64,000 bases of DNA. It comes from Fimbriimonas ginsengisoli Gsoil 348 (GTDB taxonomy: Bacteria > Armatimonadota > Fimbriimonadia > Fimbriimonadales > Fimbriimonadaceae). Positions 31,879 through 40,556 of this stretch are shown piece by piece. The stretch covers positions 88,528 through 152,527 of the forward strand of contig CAMCVK010000009.1 of NCBI GenBank assembly GCA_945881865.1. Reading direction: 5' to 3'. Made by a program: the position numbers and the translations under genes. The notes under the pieces are model-generated. The model had not been told where the DNA came from and searched no databases. It saw only the letters and a program-made list of their open reading frames with translations. The first letter of the stretch is position 1. Every line of letters starts with the position of its first letter.

Positions 31879-33726
31879 ATGAACTTGAATGATCTCACAA
31901 GCGCATTTAGAGTTCCAGTCCGACAAGGGCAGGTGGCGATGGCCCGAGCTGGCCTATCCGCAATTGTCTTGGGCTTTGCCGTGGGCGCCCTTGCCCAGTC
32001 CCCAGAAACAAAACCCAACATCCTAGTTGTGCTCTTCGACGATGTCGGCTTCATGGATTTCGGTGCTTATGGCAGCGATTCGCGGACTCCCAACATCGAT
32101 GCCGTGGCAAAAAAGGGGGTTATGCTTTCGCGCTTCCATTCATCGCCATTTTGCGGGCCGAGTCGCGCGATGCTTCTGACGGGAATGGACAACCACCAGG
32201 TCGGAATGGGGACGCTGGTGGAAACTGTGACTGCGGAAATGCGAAGCAGCCCCGGCTATTCCATGCTCTGGCGCGAGAATCAGAAGACTGTTGCCAGCCT
32301 GCTGTCCACGGCGGGCTATCAAACCTACGTGACCGGCAAGTGGGGCATTGGCGAGGCGGGCGCGAACCTTCCGAATCGATTCGGATTCGACCGGTCCTAC
32401 GTGATGGATGCGACCGGCGGCAGTAATTACAACGCCAAGCCGTACCTGCCGGGATACCACGATGTGGACTGGTTCGAAGATGGGAAGTCGATTAAACTGC
32501 CTGCCGACTATTATTCCTCTCGAAATCTCATCGACAAAATGATCGACTACATCGATGGGGGCAAACCGGACAAGCCGTTCTTCGGATTCCTTTCTCTACA
32601 GGCCGTGCACATCCCGGTACAGGCTCCGAAACCCTACATTGACTCCTACAACGGTGTTTTCGACGCTGGATGGGATGAAATGCGCAAGACTCGGCTTCAA
32701 CGGGCAATCAAGCTCGGGCTGGTCCCGCCTACCACAAAGCTGCCGCCGGCACCCAAAACTCATCGCGCCTGGGACGGTCTGACGCCTGATGAAAAGGCAG
32801 TTTCGGCTCGCGAGATGCAGGTCAATGCTGGAATGATGACAGCGGCCGACGAACATGTCGGGCGCTTGTTGAAACACCTAGAAGCCGCTGGAAAGCTCAA
32901 GAACACCATCGTCATCATCACGTCCGACAACGGCGCAGAAGCGGCCGTCACCAAGTTCCAAGGTTTCCAGAAAGTGCTCGTCCGCGGGATCGAGTCGATC
33001 GAAGGTTTTGACACATCACCGGAGAACATGGGTCAGGTTAACAGCCTAACTGCCATCGGGCCGGAGTGGGCTTCGGTTTCATCCGCGCCCTTCAACCTTT
33101 ACAAGTTCTACGGCAGCGAAGGGGGCTTGCGAGTGCCTTTGATCGCAGCTGGCCCCGGGATCAGGGCATCTGGCATCCTGGATGCGCCTATCCATGTGGC
33201 GGATCTGGTACCGACGATCTTGGATTCAGCGAACGTGCCCTATGAGGCATCCGCCTTCTATGGTCGCAGCGCCTTTCCGGTACTGGCCAAGAAGTCCGAC
33301 CGCAGCAGGGCCGAGAACGAGGGGTTCGGATTTGAGGTGAGCGGCAACGCCGCCCTATATCGCGGGCAGTGGAAGATAACGCGCCTATCACCGCCTCTGG
33401 GAGACAGAAAATGGAGACTCTATGACCTCTCGACGGATCCGGGCGAGACCACAGACGTGTCCGCTGCGAACCCGAAGCTTTTTGAAAGCATGGTGGCTGA
33501 GTACAAGTCGTATTCCGAAAAAGTCGGCGTAATCGAGCTTGGACCAAATGACTCCGCTTTCAAGCAACTCTTCAAAAATGTTGCGACGAAGGCATTGCAT
33601 AAATACTGGCCGTACGTGGTCGGAGTAGTCGTCGCAATCGCTGCAGTTCTGTATTTTTCGTTTCGGACAATCCGGGGCTTTGTGCGGCGACGACGTGCAA
33701 AGGCTAAGAATGGCCAGAGGATCTAA
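31879..33726 (+). CDS. Arylsulfatase (formylglycine-dependent, membrane-anchored)
   Basis: The 615-residue protein (ATG 31879, with GAGGCGG upstream) has a signal-like segment (about 20-40). The sulfatase domain has NILVVLFDDVGFMDFG near residue 45 and the modification motif CGPSR with Cys92, which is converted to formylglycine. The TGKWGIGEAG block, a 'PFFGFLSLQAVHIP' region and the metal-binding TSDNGAE motif also match. A C-terminal membrane segment (about 575-595) is followed by an Arg/Lys-rich tail, so the enzyme is anchored at the inner membrane. It would hydrolyse sulfate esters in the periplasm. FGE follows in the same operon. Substrate unknown. Confidence 0.93.
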   Translation: MNLNDLTSAFRVPVRQGQVAMARAGLSAIVLGFAVGALAQSPETKPNILVVLFDDVGFMDFGAYGSDSRTPNIDAVAKKGVMLSRFHSSPFCGPSRAMLLTGMDNHQVGMGTLVETVTAEMRSSPGYSMLWRENQKTVASLLSTAGYQTYVTGKWGIGEAGANLPNRFGFDRSYVMDATGGSNYNAKPYLPGYHDVDWFEDGKSIKLPADYYSSRNLIDKMIDYIDGGKPDKPFFGFLSLQAVHIPVQAPKPYIDSYNGVFDAGWDEMRKTRLQRAIKLGLVPPTTKLPPAPKTHRAWDGLTPDEKAVSAREMQVNAGMMTAADEHVGRLLKHLEAAGKLKNTIVIITSDNGAEAAVTKFQGFQKVLVRGIESIEGFDTSPENMGQVNSLTAIGPEWASVSSAPFNLYKFYGSEGGLRVPLIAAGPGIRASGILDAPIHVADLVPTILDSANVPYEASAFYGRSAFPVLAKKSDRSRAENEGFGFEVSGNAALYRGQWKITRLSPPLGDRKWRLYDLSTDPGETTDVSAANPKLFESMVAEYKSYSEKVGVIELGPNDSAFKQLFKNVATKALHKYWPYVVGVVVAIAAVLYFSFRTIRGFVRRRRAKAKNGQRI

Positions 33727-33757
33727 TCGATAACCCTTAAGGAGCAAACCAAACACT

Positions 33758-34591
33758 ATGCACTGGAGTCTTTACCTTCTCGGCGGACTTATAATTCTGC
33801 TTGCCATCATCACGTACTTCCTTCGCCAAATCCTGGCAGCGATGGGGTTGCATCGTCACTACAAAATTCCAGACTTCGATCTGAAAGGGCTTCGCGCGCT
33901 GGTCGTGTGCACAAACCACAATCGACTTGATCCCCGCAATAAGGATACCGGCGCCTTTGGCTCGGAGTTTACGGTTCCCTACTACGCTTTTATCAACGCG
34001 GGCATGGACGTTGACATGGCCTCACCTAAAGGTGGGGAAATCCCGGTCCAGCCTCCGAGTTGGTCGTGGCCGCTCTCCTGCGCGGACGATAAACGCTTCA
34101 TGGCGGACAAAGACGCCATGGCCAAGCTGAAGAACTCCAAGAAGATTAGCGATATCAACCCGGAAGATTACGATGTGATCTTCATGGCGGGTGGTTGGGG
34201 CGCGGCCTACGACCTGATGCAAAGCGAGGAGCTCGCCGCTCTCGTCACGCGCGCCAATGCCCTCGGTAAGATCCTCGGGTCGGTCTGTCACGGCGCTTTG
34301 GGCCTCTGCAGCGCAAAGGGTATCGATGGCGAGTCTTTGGTCAAGGGCCGCCGTGTAACAGGTGTTACAAACGATCAGATCAATACCTTCGGCATTGCAG
34401 TAACTCCTAAGCATCCTGAGGAAGAATTAAGGAAAGCCGGGGCGATTTACGAGTGCCAACACGGAAGGCTGGACCCGTTTATGACCCATACCTCGATTGA
34501 CGGCAACCTGATCACCGGCCAGAACCAGAACAGCGGTTACGAGACTGCCCACCGAATCTTGGAGAAAATTGCCACGCAGAGGAGCGTTTAG
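33758..34591 (+). CDS. DJ-1/PfpI-family protein with N-terminal membrane anchor
   Basis: The 277-residue protein has a hydrophobic N-terminal segment (about 5-28), then a DJ-1/PfpI (type 1 glutamine amidotransferase-like) domain. The nucleophile elbow reads GSVCHGALGL, with the Cys in CHG, and an FMAGGWGA segment lies upstream; the 'FTVPYYAFINAGMDVDMASP' opening is typical of Hsp31-like members. These proteins act as glyoxalases, deglycases or chaperones. It sits between the sulfatase and the FGE genes, but its role in sulfate-ester use is unclear. SD-like AAGGAG is present before the ATG. Confidence 0.82.
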   Translation: MHWSLYLLGGLIILLAIITYFLRQILAAMGLHRHYKIPDFDLKGLRALVVCTNHNRLDPRNKDTGAFGSEFTVPYYAFINAGMDVDMASPKGGEIPVQPPSWSWPLSCADDKRFMADKDAMAKLKNSKKISDINPEDYDVIFMAGGWGAAYDLMQSEELAALVTRANALGKILGSVCHGALGLCSAKGIDGESLVKGRRVTGVTNDQINTFGIAVTPKHPEEELRKAGAIYECQHGRLDPFMTHTSIDGNLITGQNQNSGYETAHRILEKIATQRSV

Positions 34592-34625
34592 GCAAGGGTC
34601 CCTGGCAGCTCAAGAGCATCCCATC

Positions 34626-35132
34626 ATGCATGTGTCCCCCGCCCTTAACGCCGACTGTAAACCGATCGATCAAGCTGCAGTCGGCCTGATCTACGGATCC
34701 ATCTTGGTGCTGAGCGTTCTCATGGCGTTGGAGGAAGCGCAGGCGACACCGCTTCGGCCGGCCATCGTCCTTTTTGGATCGGTTTTGGCCGTAACTTTGG
34801 CGAAGGGTTTTTCTGAGGTACTTGGCCATGCGGTCCAAAGCCACGAGCGGATCCTAACGCGAACGGCCTGGAAGACGGCGTGGCACCATTCTCACCCGAC
34901 CCTCACCGTCGCCAACTTGCCCACGCTGTTGCTCCTTTCGACTGGGCTCGGGTGGCTCGATTTCGGGTCGGCCATTACGATCTCACAAGTCTTCTGCGTT
35001 GTCCTGCTCGCCGTCCTCGGTGCCCGGGTGGGCTGGGCAATTCAGCCCAAGTCTTGGCTCCCTTTGGGAGGAGCACTCTTCGTCGGCGGCATCGGATCGG
35101 CGTTGGCCGCTCTGAAGCATGCGATCCACTAA
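34626..35132 (+). CDS. Small integral membrane protein of the sulfatase cluster
   Basis: The preferred ATG at 34626 gives 168 residues; an in-frame ATG at 34569 overlaps the preceding gene by 23 nt. Four to five membrane segments are visible (about 15-35, 44-62, 95-115, 118-140 and 145-165). A His-rich loop, KTAWHHSHPT, joins two of them and could bind a metal ion. No family was recognised. It lies between the DJ-1-like and FGE genes in the same direction. Confidence 0.6.
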   Translation: MHVSPALNADCKPIDQAAVGLIYGSILVLSVLMALEEAQATPLRPAIVLFGSVLAVTLAKGFSEVLGHAVQSHERILTRTAWKTAWHHSHPTLTVANLPTLLLLSTGLGWLDFGSAITISQVFCVVLLAVLGARVGWAIQPKSWLPLGGALFVGGIGSALAALKHAIH

Positions 35133-35143
35133 AGGAGAACAAA

Positions 35144-36019
35144 TTGACGACCACACGCAACAGTCGACCGCATGTGATCATGGGAGCCGTCGCACTCGGA
35201 ACCGTCGCGGCAGCCGTCTTGACCTCCCAGTTCGGTAGGAGCGGAGCCCAGCTAGGCGCTTTCATCGAAATCCCCGGCGGCGGGTTTATCCAGGGCTCCG
35301 ATCCAGTCTACGCCGAAGAGGGTCCGCCCAGAAAGGTCTTCGTCTCCCCGTTTCGCTTGCAAGCCCATGAGGTCACCAACCGCCAATTCGCGGCCTTCGT
35401 GAAGGCCACGGGCTACGTAACTGATGCCGAACGTAAGGGCGGGTCCGCGCAGTTCTGCAAGAGTAACAGGCCTAATGTCTTGCCCACTTCGTGGACTATC
35501 GACCGCAACGTAACTTGGCGGACGCCAAACGGTGTGGGCTCGACACTTGACGGGCGGTCGCTTCATCCAGTGGTCCATGTCTCGCTGAACGATGCCCGCG
35601 CTTATGCGAAGTGGGCTGGGGGGCGGATCCCAAGCGAAGTGGAATGGGAATATGCGGCGACACTCGGTCTCTTGGACCCTAAGGATCCAGAATCGGGTGC
35701 GCGCCGTCCAGACGGCACTTTACGGGCCAACGTCTGGACGGGGATCTTCCCCAGAGTCAACACGCGTCAGGATGGCTATGAAGGGACCGGGCCAGTCGGG
35801 TCCTTCGAGCCTGGACGGACCGGCGCCTACGACATGATCGGCAACGTCTGGGAATGGACCGAAACGGCCGACGGCCCCCATTTCACCATCAAAGGTGGAT
35901 CGTTTCTATGCAGCGAGGACCACTGCCGAAGGTTCCGTCCGGCCGCGCGTCAAAGCATGGAGGTTGACTTTAGCGCCGCCCATATCGGCTTTCGCATTAT
36001 CACGGATGCGCGGCAGTGA
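35144..36019 (+). CDS. Formylglycine-generating enzyme (sulfatase-modifying factor)
   Basis: The start is TTG at 35144, decided by AAAGGAG 6 nt upstream; the longer frame back to 34880 lies inside the previous gene. The 291-residue protein has a signal/anchor (about 10-35) and an FGE-sulfatase domain from residue 45 to the end. Diagnostic blocks are FIEIPGGGFIQGSD, HEVTNRQFAAFVKATGYVTDAE, VVHVSLNDARAYAKWAGGRIPSEVEWEYAA and NVWEWT. The active-site pair is in the segment FLCSEDHCRRFRPAAR (Cys256 and Cys261). The enzyme oxidises the sulfatase Cys to formylglycine using copper and oxygen. It is the natural partner of the arylsulfatase upstream. Confidence 0.93.
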   Translation: MTTTRNSRPHVIMGAVALGTVAAAVLTSQFGRSGAQLGAFIEIPGGGFIQGSDPVYAEEGPPRKVFVSPFRLQAHEVTNRQFAAFVKATGYVTDAERKGGSAQFCKSNRPNVLPTSWTIDRNVTWRTPNGVGSTLDGRSLHPVVHVSLNDARAYAKWAGGRIPSEVEWEYAATLGLLDPKDPESGARRPDGTLRANVWTGIFPRVNTRQDGYEGTGPVGSFEPGRTGAYDMIGNVWEWTETADGPHFTIKGGSFLCSEDHCRRFRPAARQSMEVDFSAAHIGFRIITDARQ

Positions 36020-36083
36020 ACTGCCGCCTCGTAATGACTAGTCTAGTAAGATTTGACGGGGCATAGAACAATAGGGAAATTAC

Positions 36084-36113
36084 TTGAATAACTGATGGTG
36101 TGGTGGGTAGAAT
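36084..36113 (+). promoter_or_regulatory. Candidate promoter of the lipoprotein gene in an AT-rich gap
   Basis: TTGAAT (36084-36089) and TAGAAT (36108-36113) are spaced by 18 nt. The whole gap 36020-36186 is markedly richer in A and T than the flanks and offers further -10-like boxes (TAATAT, TTATAT), so the exact start is uncertain. Confidence 0.4.
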
Positions 36114-36186
36114 TCGCGCACAGTTACTCGCATAAAATAATATACAGCTATATCGCGTAAGTTATATAAACACTTGTAGGTACAAC

Positions 36187-37128
36187 ATGCAAATACAAAT
36201 TCTGACGTCAGCCATCCTTGGAGTGATTCTCTTAGGATGCGGAAAAGTTCAACAGATCCAATCAATACGCAATTACGATCCGGTGCTTTCCAGTGCCGCC
36301 CAGGAAGACACCACCGTTACGACGATTCAATCAAAGCGCGATAAGCATGGACGGCAAGTAGGACTTATTTCCGCGTTTTTCGGATTAGATGATGCTTTAG
36401 CTAGAGCAGCGGATCAGGGGGTCTGGCCAGGTGCTGGCGGTAAAGATGGCATGCCCGTCATTTTCTCCCATGAGATCGACTACAAGACGATGCAGGCCGG
36501 AGATTTTCGAGTGACAACGGCGTCAGGGAAAGTTGGCGAAATTTTGGCCGTGACACTGGCTCCGGCAGATGATAAAGGAGAACACAGAACCGTTTTGTTC
36601 GCCGGGCGCTACGGCAGCATTGATGACCAGCCCGCGAAGGTGGAAATCGTAGGCAACCTTCTTTCCATTGACGGAACACTAAACTTTAAAGGGGAAAGTA
36701 TAGTTGTCACACCTCTCGAAGAGGGCGCAACTATGGTTTGGGCTGAAACTGTTCCCGAAGCTGAATGGGAGATCGGGAAGAAGGCGACTCCATTGCCTTG
36801 GGGCGGAGGCAGTGGCGCTGCCGAAGGCACGAAGACGTTGGTGAGGGTGACGTGGAGCGGAGGCGTTACCAGACCGGTTGGTGGAGAAGTTCAGGACGAA
36901 GAGCGACTACTTTATAAGGTCACCGTTCTGCTTGCGAATGGCAGCAAACAGATCGTCACCCCATTTGCGATTGGTGACTTAGGGGATGGGGACAACAATC
37001 ATGAGCTTTGCCTTGACGTGGTCGGAACACCGCAATCGGTCTATTTCCCTAAAGCCAGACTGGTAGATCCTAGGAAGGACTTGAACCCGGAGACGACGAT
37101 AGCGATCGTAAAGTCGCCAGCTCGGTGA
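36187..37128 (+). CDS. Lipoprotein of unknown function in the accessory block
   Basis: This 313-residue protein has a lipoprotein signal with lipobox ILLGC (Cys18). The mature part has Gly-rich and beta-type segments (HEIDYKTMQAGDFRVTTASG, TLNFKGESIVVTPLEEGATM and a Trp/Gly-rich 'LPWGGGSGAAEGTKTLVRVTW' region split across residues 200-225) and no motif I can name. It resembles a calcium- or ligand-binding beta protein at most. It is not obviously co-transcribed with the sulfatase genes (167-nt AT-rich gap). Confidence 0.55.
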   Translation: MQIQILTSAILGVILLGCGKVQQIQSIRNYDPVLSSAAQEDTTVTTIQSKRDKHGRQVGLISAFFGLDDALARAADQGVWPGAGGKDGMPVIFSHEIDYKTMQAGDFRVTTASGKVGEILAVTLAPADDKGEHRTVLFAGRYGSIDDQPAKVEIVGNLLSIDGTLNFKGESIVVTPLEEGATMVWAETVPEAEWEIGKKATPLPWGGGSGAAEGTKTLVRVTWSGGVTRPVGGEVQDEERLLYKVTVLLANGSKQIVTPFAIGDLGDGDNNHELCLDVVGTPQSVYFPKARLVDPRKDLNPETTIAIVKSPAR

Positions 37129-37182
37129 AGACTTGCGAAGGAGTGAAGTTCGTTTGATTGGCGGTGGTTTATGCCGGTAGCT

Positions 37183-37209
37183 AACGCAGTTTTGTGAAGC
37201 AGCTGCGTT
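37183..37209 (+). repeat. Inverted repeat in the 37129-37496 gap
   Basis: AACGCAG (37183-37189) pairs with CTGCGTT (37203-37209), loop of 13 nt. It is not followed by a T run. May be a weak terminator of the lipoprotein gene. Confidence 0.3.
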
Positions 37210-37289
37210 CAGGGTCGTCAAATTTCTGGTTTTCATGGGCGGGTCGGCTAGAGTGCGGGAAGAGAAGTTCCTTAATCGCCCAGCACGTT

Positions 37290-37331
37290 CGCCACTAAAT
37301 CCTGCACACCAATCGGTGGGCAAGATTTAGT
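37290..37331. repeat. 42-nt near-perfect palindrome in the 37129-37496 gap
   Basis: CCACTAAATC (37290-37299) and its complement (37322-37331) flank TGC/GCA and CACC/GGTG pairs and an AATC loop, giving 17 paired bases with two 1x1 mismatches. Apart from this and the shorter hairpin at 37183-37209, the 368-nt gap 37129-37496 holds only the AGAGGAG ribosome site of the next gene. Function may be bidirectional termination or a protein-binding site. Confidence 0.5.
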
Positions 37332-37496
37332 GGTTTCTGGGGCTTGTTAGCAGCTTGAGGCCAGCGCTCTGCCCAACAGAGCGAGGGAAACGCACGAAAG
37401 GAGTCTCGGCCGTCTGGGATACCAATTGTTAGTCCGATACCTGATCGGGGAAGGAATGTGCAGTAAGATAGTCAACTTACGGAAGAGGAGCACCCA

Positions 37497-39110
37497 ATGA
37501 TTCATTTCCTTGCGATGGCAGTCGGCCTCCTGCCGATGCCGCAAAACCAGCCACAGATGACCGAAATGGCGGGATACCTGATCGTTCCCCACGAGCCGGT
37601 CGATAGATCGTTCAATGCCGGTTTCTCAATGTACGTCTCGGCCTGGCCATTGCTCGAGTCGTATCCGGGTTCCGACTTCCAGAGTGGGCTCTTCGGGACG
37701 TGGATGTTTCCCCAGTTCGAGGGCGAAGCACCGAAAGACCACTACACCGACGTGGAAGGCGGCTTGGGGTGGTGGCGAGACACACGCTTCGCGACCAAAA
37801 CTCCCAAGTTCATCATGGGTGGGGTCACCCTCAATTTCGCTGAGTGGGCGAACGGCCCCGGGGCAGGGAAGGGGCGCGACTGGGCAAATCCAACCGGGCT
37901 CTACGGCGTCGCTCAACTGAGCCCGTGGGTGATCTGGCCGCCGGACGGACTCAACCTGAAGCAAGGGACCCGAGGCGAACTGTTCGGCTACGGCTACTTG
38001 CCTCTGCCTCTGACCAAGCCGAAAGCGAAGACGGCCGGCAAGGATGTGCCGACCGGCAACCACTGCTGGACGCTATTCCTCAACACGGCGAATTTCAAGG
38101 GACCGGTCGCCTTCTTCACCCCCTACTTTTGGTCGAAAGCGTCGGCAGAGAATGCGAAACTCTCCGGCCTGTTCCTCGACAGCCGCCCTTCCGAGCCTAA
38201 TAAGGCGGTCCAGATGGAGACGCAGCACATCCCGGCCATGGTAGCCAAGGATCGTACCGGTGTCACCTACGCACGGGTTGCTCCCACACACTTTCCAAAC
38301 GCTGGAACCGGCGAAGCTCCGCTGATCCATCAGATTACGGCCTATTCGAAAGCCGCACTATGGAGCCAAGTGGATCGCTGGTTTGGTGGCGGCACCAGGG
38401 TCTCGGGAGCGATTTCCGCCGCCGAGTCGAGTACTCACACCTTCAAAGGTGGCGGATATTCGACCTGGCAAATCTATTTACCCGGCGGTAATCGCCAGAA
38501 CGCGCCAGAGGTCGATTGGACCTCGTATGCGACCCCCATTGCGATTGACCGGCACACCTACGGGATTCGATGGCAACGTGAGCTGCTGAGCCAGACCACT
38601 TCGCCGGCGGTACTAACCCTCCCCGAGTACTATCGCCTAACAAAAATGTCGGATGACAAGCAACGCTGGGTGCCGGTGAAGCAGGGTGATATTCCCGCCG
38701 AAACGGGGCTCGTGGAGGCCAAGTTTCCCGCCCCCACGCGGACGACCGAACCCTACGTGACCCCCATCGAGCCGAGTTCGTCGTGGAAGAAGCCAGGTCC
38801 TGTCGCAGGACCCTTCAAGCGCAATTTGGGAGATAGCAGCGAGGTCACCTATTACTGGTACCGCTTTGCCGACCAACCAGCCTTGCAGAACGCGGATCTG
38901 ACTGTGCCGGAACGAGAGGCTCTCCAAAAGCGAGTCGAGCAGATCCACCGGACTTGGACGAAAGAGCGCAACTACCTTCCGCCAAACAAGAAAGGAAAGC
39001 TTGCGAGCATTGATCCGGCATTGATCGTGAAACCCCCGAAGGGATACGAGCATGGTTACGTACCGATCGTCACCCGACAAGGCTGGCGATCTTTATCCCG
39101 CAAGCAGTGA
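37497..39110 (+). CDS. Unknown 537-residue protein, possibly exported
   Basis: AGAGGAG about 6 nt upstream supports the ATG at 37497. The N terminus (MIHFLAMAVGLLPMP) is mildly hydrophobic but short for a signal peptide. The body is Trp/Gly/Pro-rich with segments such as GLFGTWMFPQFEGEAP and LSPWVIWPPDGLNLKQGTRG, and a charged C terminus. No catalytic motif was recognised. The look is of a large secreted or surface protein with an all-beta fold. It lies between the sulfatase and sulfide-detoxification genes and is convergent with the latter. Confidence 0.5.
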   Translation: MIHFLAMAVGLLPMPQNQPQMTEMAGYLIVPHEPVDRSFNAGFSMYVSAWPLLESYPGSDFQSGLFGTWMFPQFEGEAPKDHYTDVEGGLGWWRDTRFATKTPKFIMGGVTLNFAEWANGPGAGKGRDWANPTGLYGVAQLSPWVIWPPDGLNLKQGTRGELFGYGYLPLPLTKPKAKTAGKDVPTGNHCWTLFLNTANFKGPVAFFTPYFWSKASAENAKLSGLFLDSRPSEPNKAVQMETQHIPAMVAKDRTGVTYARVAPTHFPNAGTGEAPLIHQITAYSKAALWSQVDRWFGGGTRVSGAISAAESSTHTFKGGGYSTWQIYLPGGNRQNAPEVDWTSYATPIAIDRHTYGIRWQRELLSQTTSPAVLTLPEYYRLTKMSDDKQRWVPVKQGDIPAETGLVEAKFPAPTRTTEPYVTPIEPSSSWKKPGPVAGPFKRNLGDSSEVTYYWYRFADQPALQNADLTVPEREALQKRVEQIHRTWTKERNYLPPNKKGKLASIDPALIVKPPKGYEHGYVPIVTRQGWRSLSRKQ

Positions 39111-39131
39111 TCTAGACGCACTAGTTGAGTT

Positions 39132-39180
39132 TGCTCTTAACTAAGAGCACTTGGTCCAAAGTCTAGTCCTTGGCAAGGAC
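39132..39180. terminator. Paired hairpins between convergent genes
   Basis: TGCTCTT/AAGAGCA with an AACT loop (39132-39149) and GTCCTT/AAGGAC with a GGC loop (39166-39180) lie in the 78-nt gap between the unknown gene and cstB. Probably shared termination; no T run follows either one. Confidence 0.4.
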
Positions 39181-39188
39181 CTGAACGA

Positions 39189-40556
39189 CTAGGAGCGAGC
39201 TATCAGTTCCGGCATGGGTAAGGCGATGGCGTCAATGCCGCCAGCCAGCTCCCACACTTCGCGCACTCCCGCATTCTTCAGGATCGAGTAGGCGATTGGG
39301 CTTCGGCCGCCGGCCGCGCAATGCACCACGATGCGCCGATCTCTCGGGACATCTTGAGCCCGCGAAGCGAGTTCTCCAAGTGGAATATGCACGGAGCCAG
39401 GAATCAAGGACTTGGCCCTCTCATTAATTCCGCGAACATCCAGGATGAAGTCGGAGGGAAGCAGCTCGGCGGCGCCCAGCGAGTCCATCGGATGAGGCGT
39501 CTCGGGAAGCTCGCTAGCTGTCACCCAGCCGTGAACCGCATCGAGACCGACCATTGCCAGATCGCGCGCCGCCAGATTTGCCATCGCCTGATTTTCGGCC
39601 ACGAGCGTCACCGGCTCATCGAATGCGAGTAGCCAGCCGGCCCAGTTTGTTAAACCCTTTCCGAACGGAATCACCAATGCACCCGGAATCACTCCGGCAC
39701 GGATATCCTGCGCCGGTCGGACATCAACAAGGCGTCCAACTGGCTGCAACAAAGCGGACGGTTGCGGGAGTGATTCCAAAACTGCTGGGCCAATTTTGTT
39801 GAGTCGTTTCATTTCTTTGAAGTAGACCGGAGGCTCCGGCTGTCCCAGAAGAACTTGATCGACAAACTCAGATTCGTTGTGAATCTTGAGCGCCCAGTTG
39901 GTATCGCGTTCGTAGCCAAGGCTTGAAACCGGGCTGCCGCCAAGCGACTTCCCGCATGCCGAGCCTGCCCCGTGCCCCGGCCAAATCAGAAGCGAGTCCG
40001 GCAGATCGCTTAGCTTCTGGATGGAGCTAAAGAGAACACGTGCGCCGATTTCCATTGTGCCGATGAAGTTTGCGGCGCGCTCTAGGAGATCGGGCCTTCC
40101 GACATCACCTACGAACAAGAAGTCGCCGCTAAACATGGAGTGCGGGGTCTCGCTGACCGGGTGATCTGTCAGGACAAACGCGAGGTGCTCCGGAGTGTGA
40201 CCCGGCGTATGCCGTGCCGAAAGGCTCAAGTTTCCGATGCGGATGACATCTCCGTCTTTCAGCAAGACCACGTTTGGGTCGCTTGCGTAGGCGTACTTCC
40301 ATGTCTCGTCGCCCTCGTCGCTAAGGAACATCTTCGCTCCGGTTGCGGCCGCGAGTTGCCGGGTGCCAGATAGAAAGTCGGCATGGATATGGGTCTCGGC
40401 GACGGCGATAATACGCAGCCCCTGGTACTTCGCCATGTCAACGTAGGCTTGGATATCGCGCAAAGGATCGATGACGATGGCCTCCTTTGTCACACCACAG
40501 CCAACCAAGTAGCTGGCCTGGGCCAGCTCTTCATCGTAAAAACTTCGAATGATCAC
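39189..40556 (-). CDS. CstB-type persulfide dioxygenase-rhodanese multidomain sulfurtransferase
   Basis: The start is GTG at 40556; its codon overlaps the YgaP-type gene stop by 4 nt (GTGA), and the preceding frame is not coding. The 455-residue protein has a metallo-beta-lactamase-fold domain (about 1-245) with HIHADF (His56, His58, Asp60), HTPGHTPEH, a metal-binding GDFLFVGDVGR and WPGHGAGSACG. Two rhodanese domains follow (about 255-355, 365-455). The first lacks a catalytic Cys; the second has VVHCAAGGRS with Cys413. CstB oxidises low-molecular-weight persulfides to thiosulfate and protects from sulfide stress. Confidence 0.88.
   Translation of the reverse strand: MIIRSFYDEELAQASYLVGCGVTKEAIVIDPLRDIQAYVDMAKYQGLRIIAVAETHIHADFLSGTRQLAAATGAKMFLSDEGDETWKYAYASDPNVVLLKDGDVIRIGNLSLSARHTPGHTPEHLAFVLTDHPVSETPHSMFSGDFLFVGDVGRPDLLERAANFIGTMEIGARVLFSSIQKLSDLPDSLLIWPGHGAGSACGKSLGGSPVSSLGYERDTNWALKIHNESEFVDQVLLGQPEPPVYFKEMKRLNKIGPAVLESLPQPSALLQPVGRLVDVRPAQDIRAGVIPGALVIPFGKGLTNWAGWLLAFDEPVTLVAENQAMANLAARDLAMVGLDAVHGWVTASELPETPHPMDSLGAAELLPSDFILDVRGINERAKSLIPGSVHIPLGELASRAQDVPRDRRIVVHCAAGGRSPIAYSILKNAGVREVWELAGGIDAIALPMPELIARS

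Noticed and set aside
34880..35143. N-terminal extension of FGE by 88 residues
   Set aside because: It lies out of frame inside the preceding membrane-protein gene; AAAGGAG at 35131-35137 marks TTG 35144 as the start.
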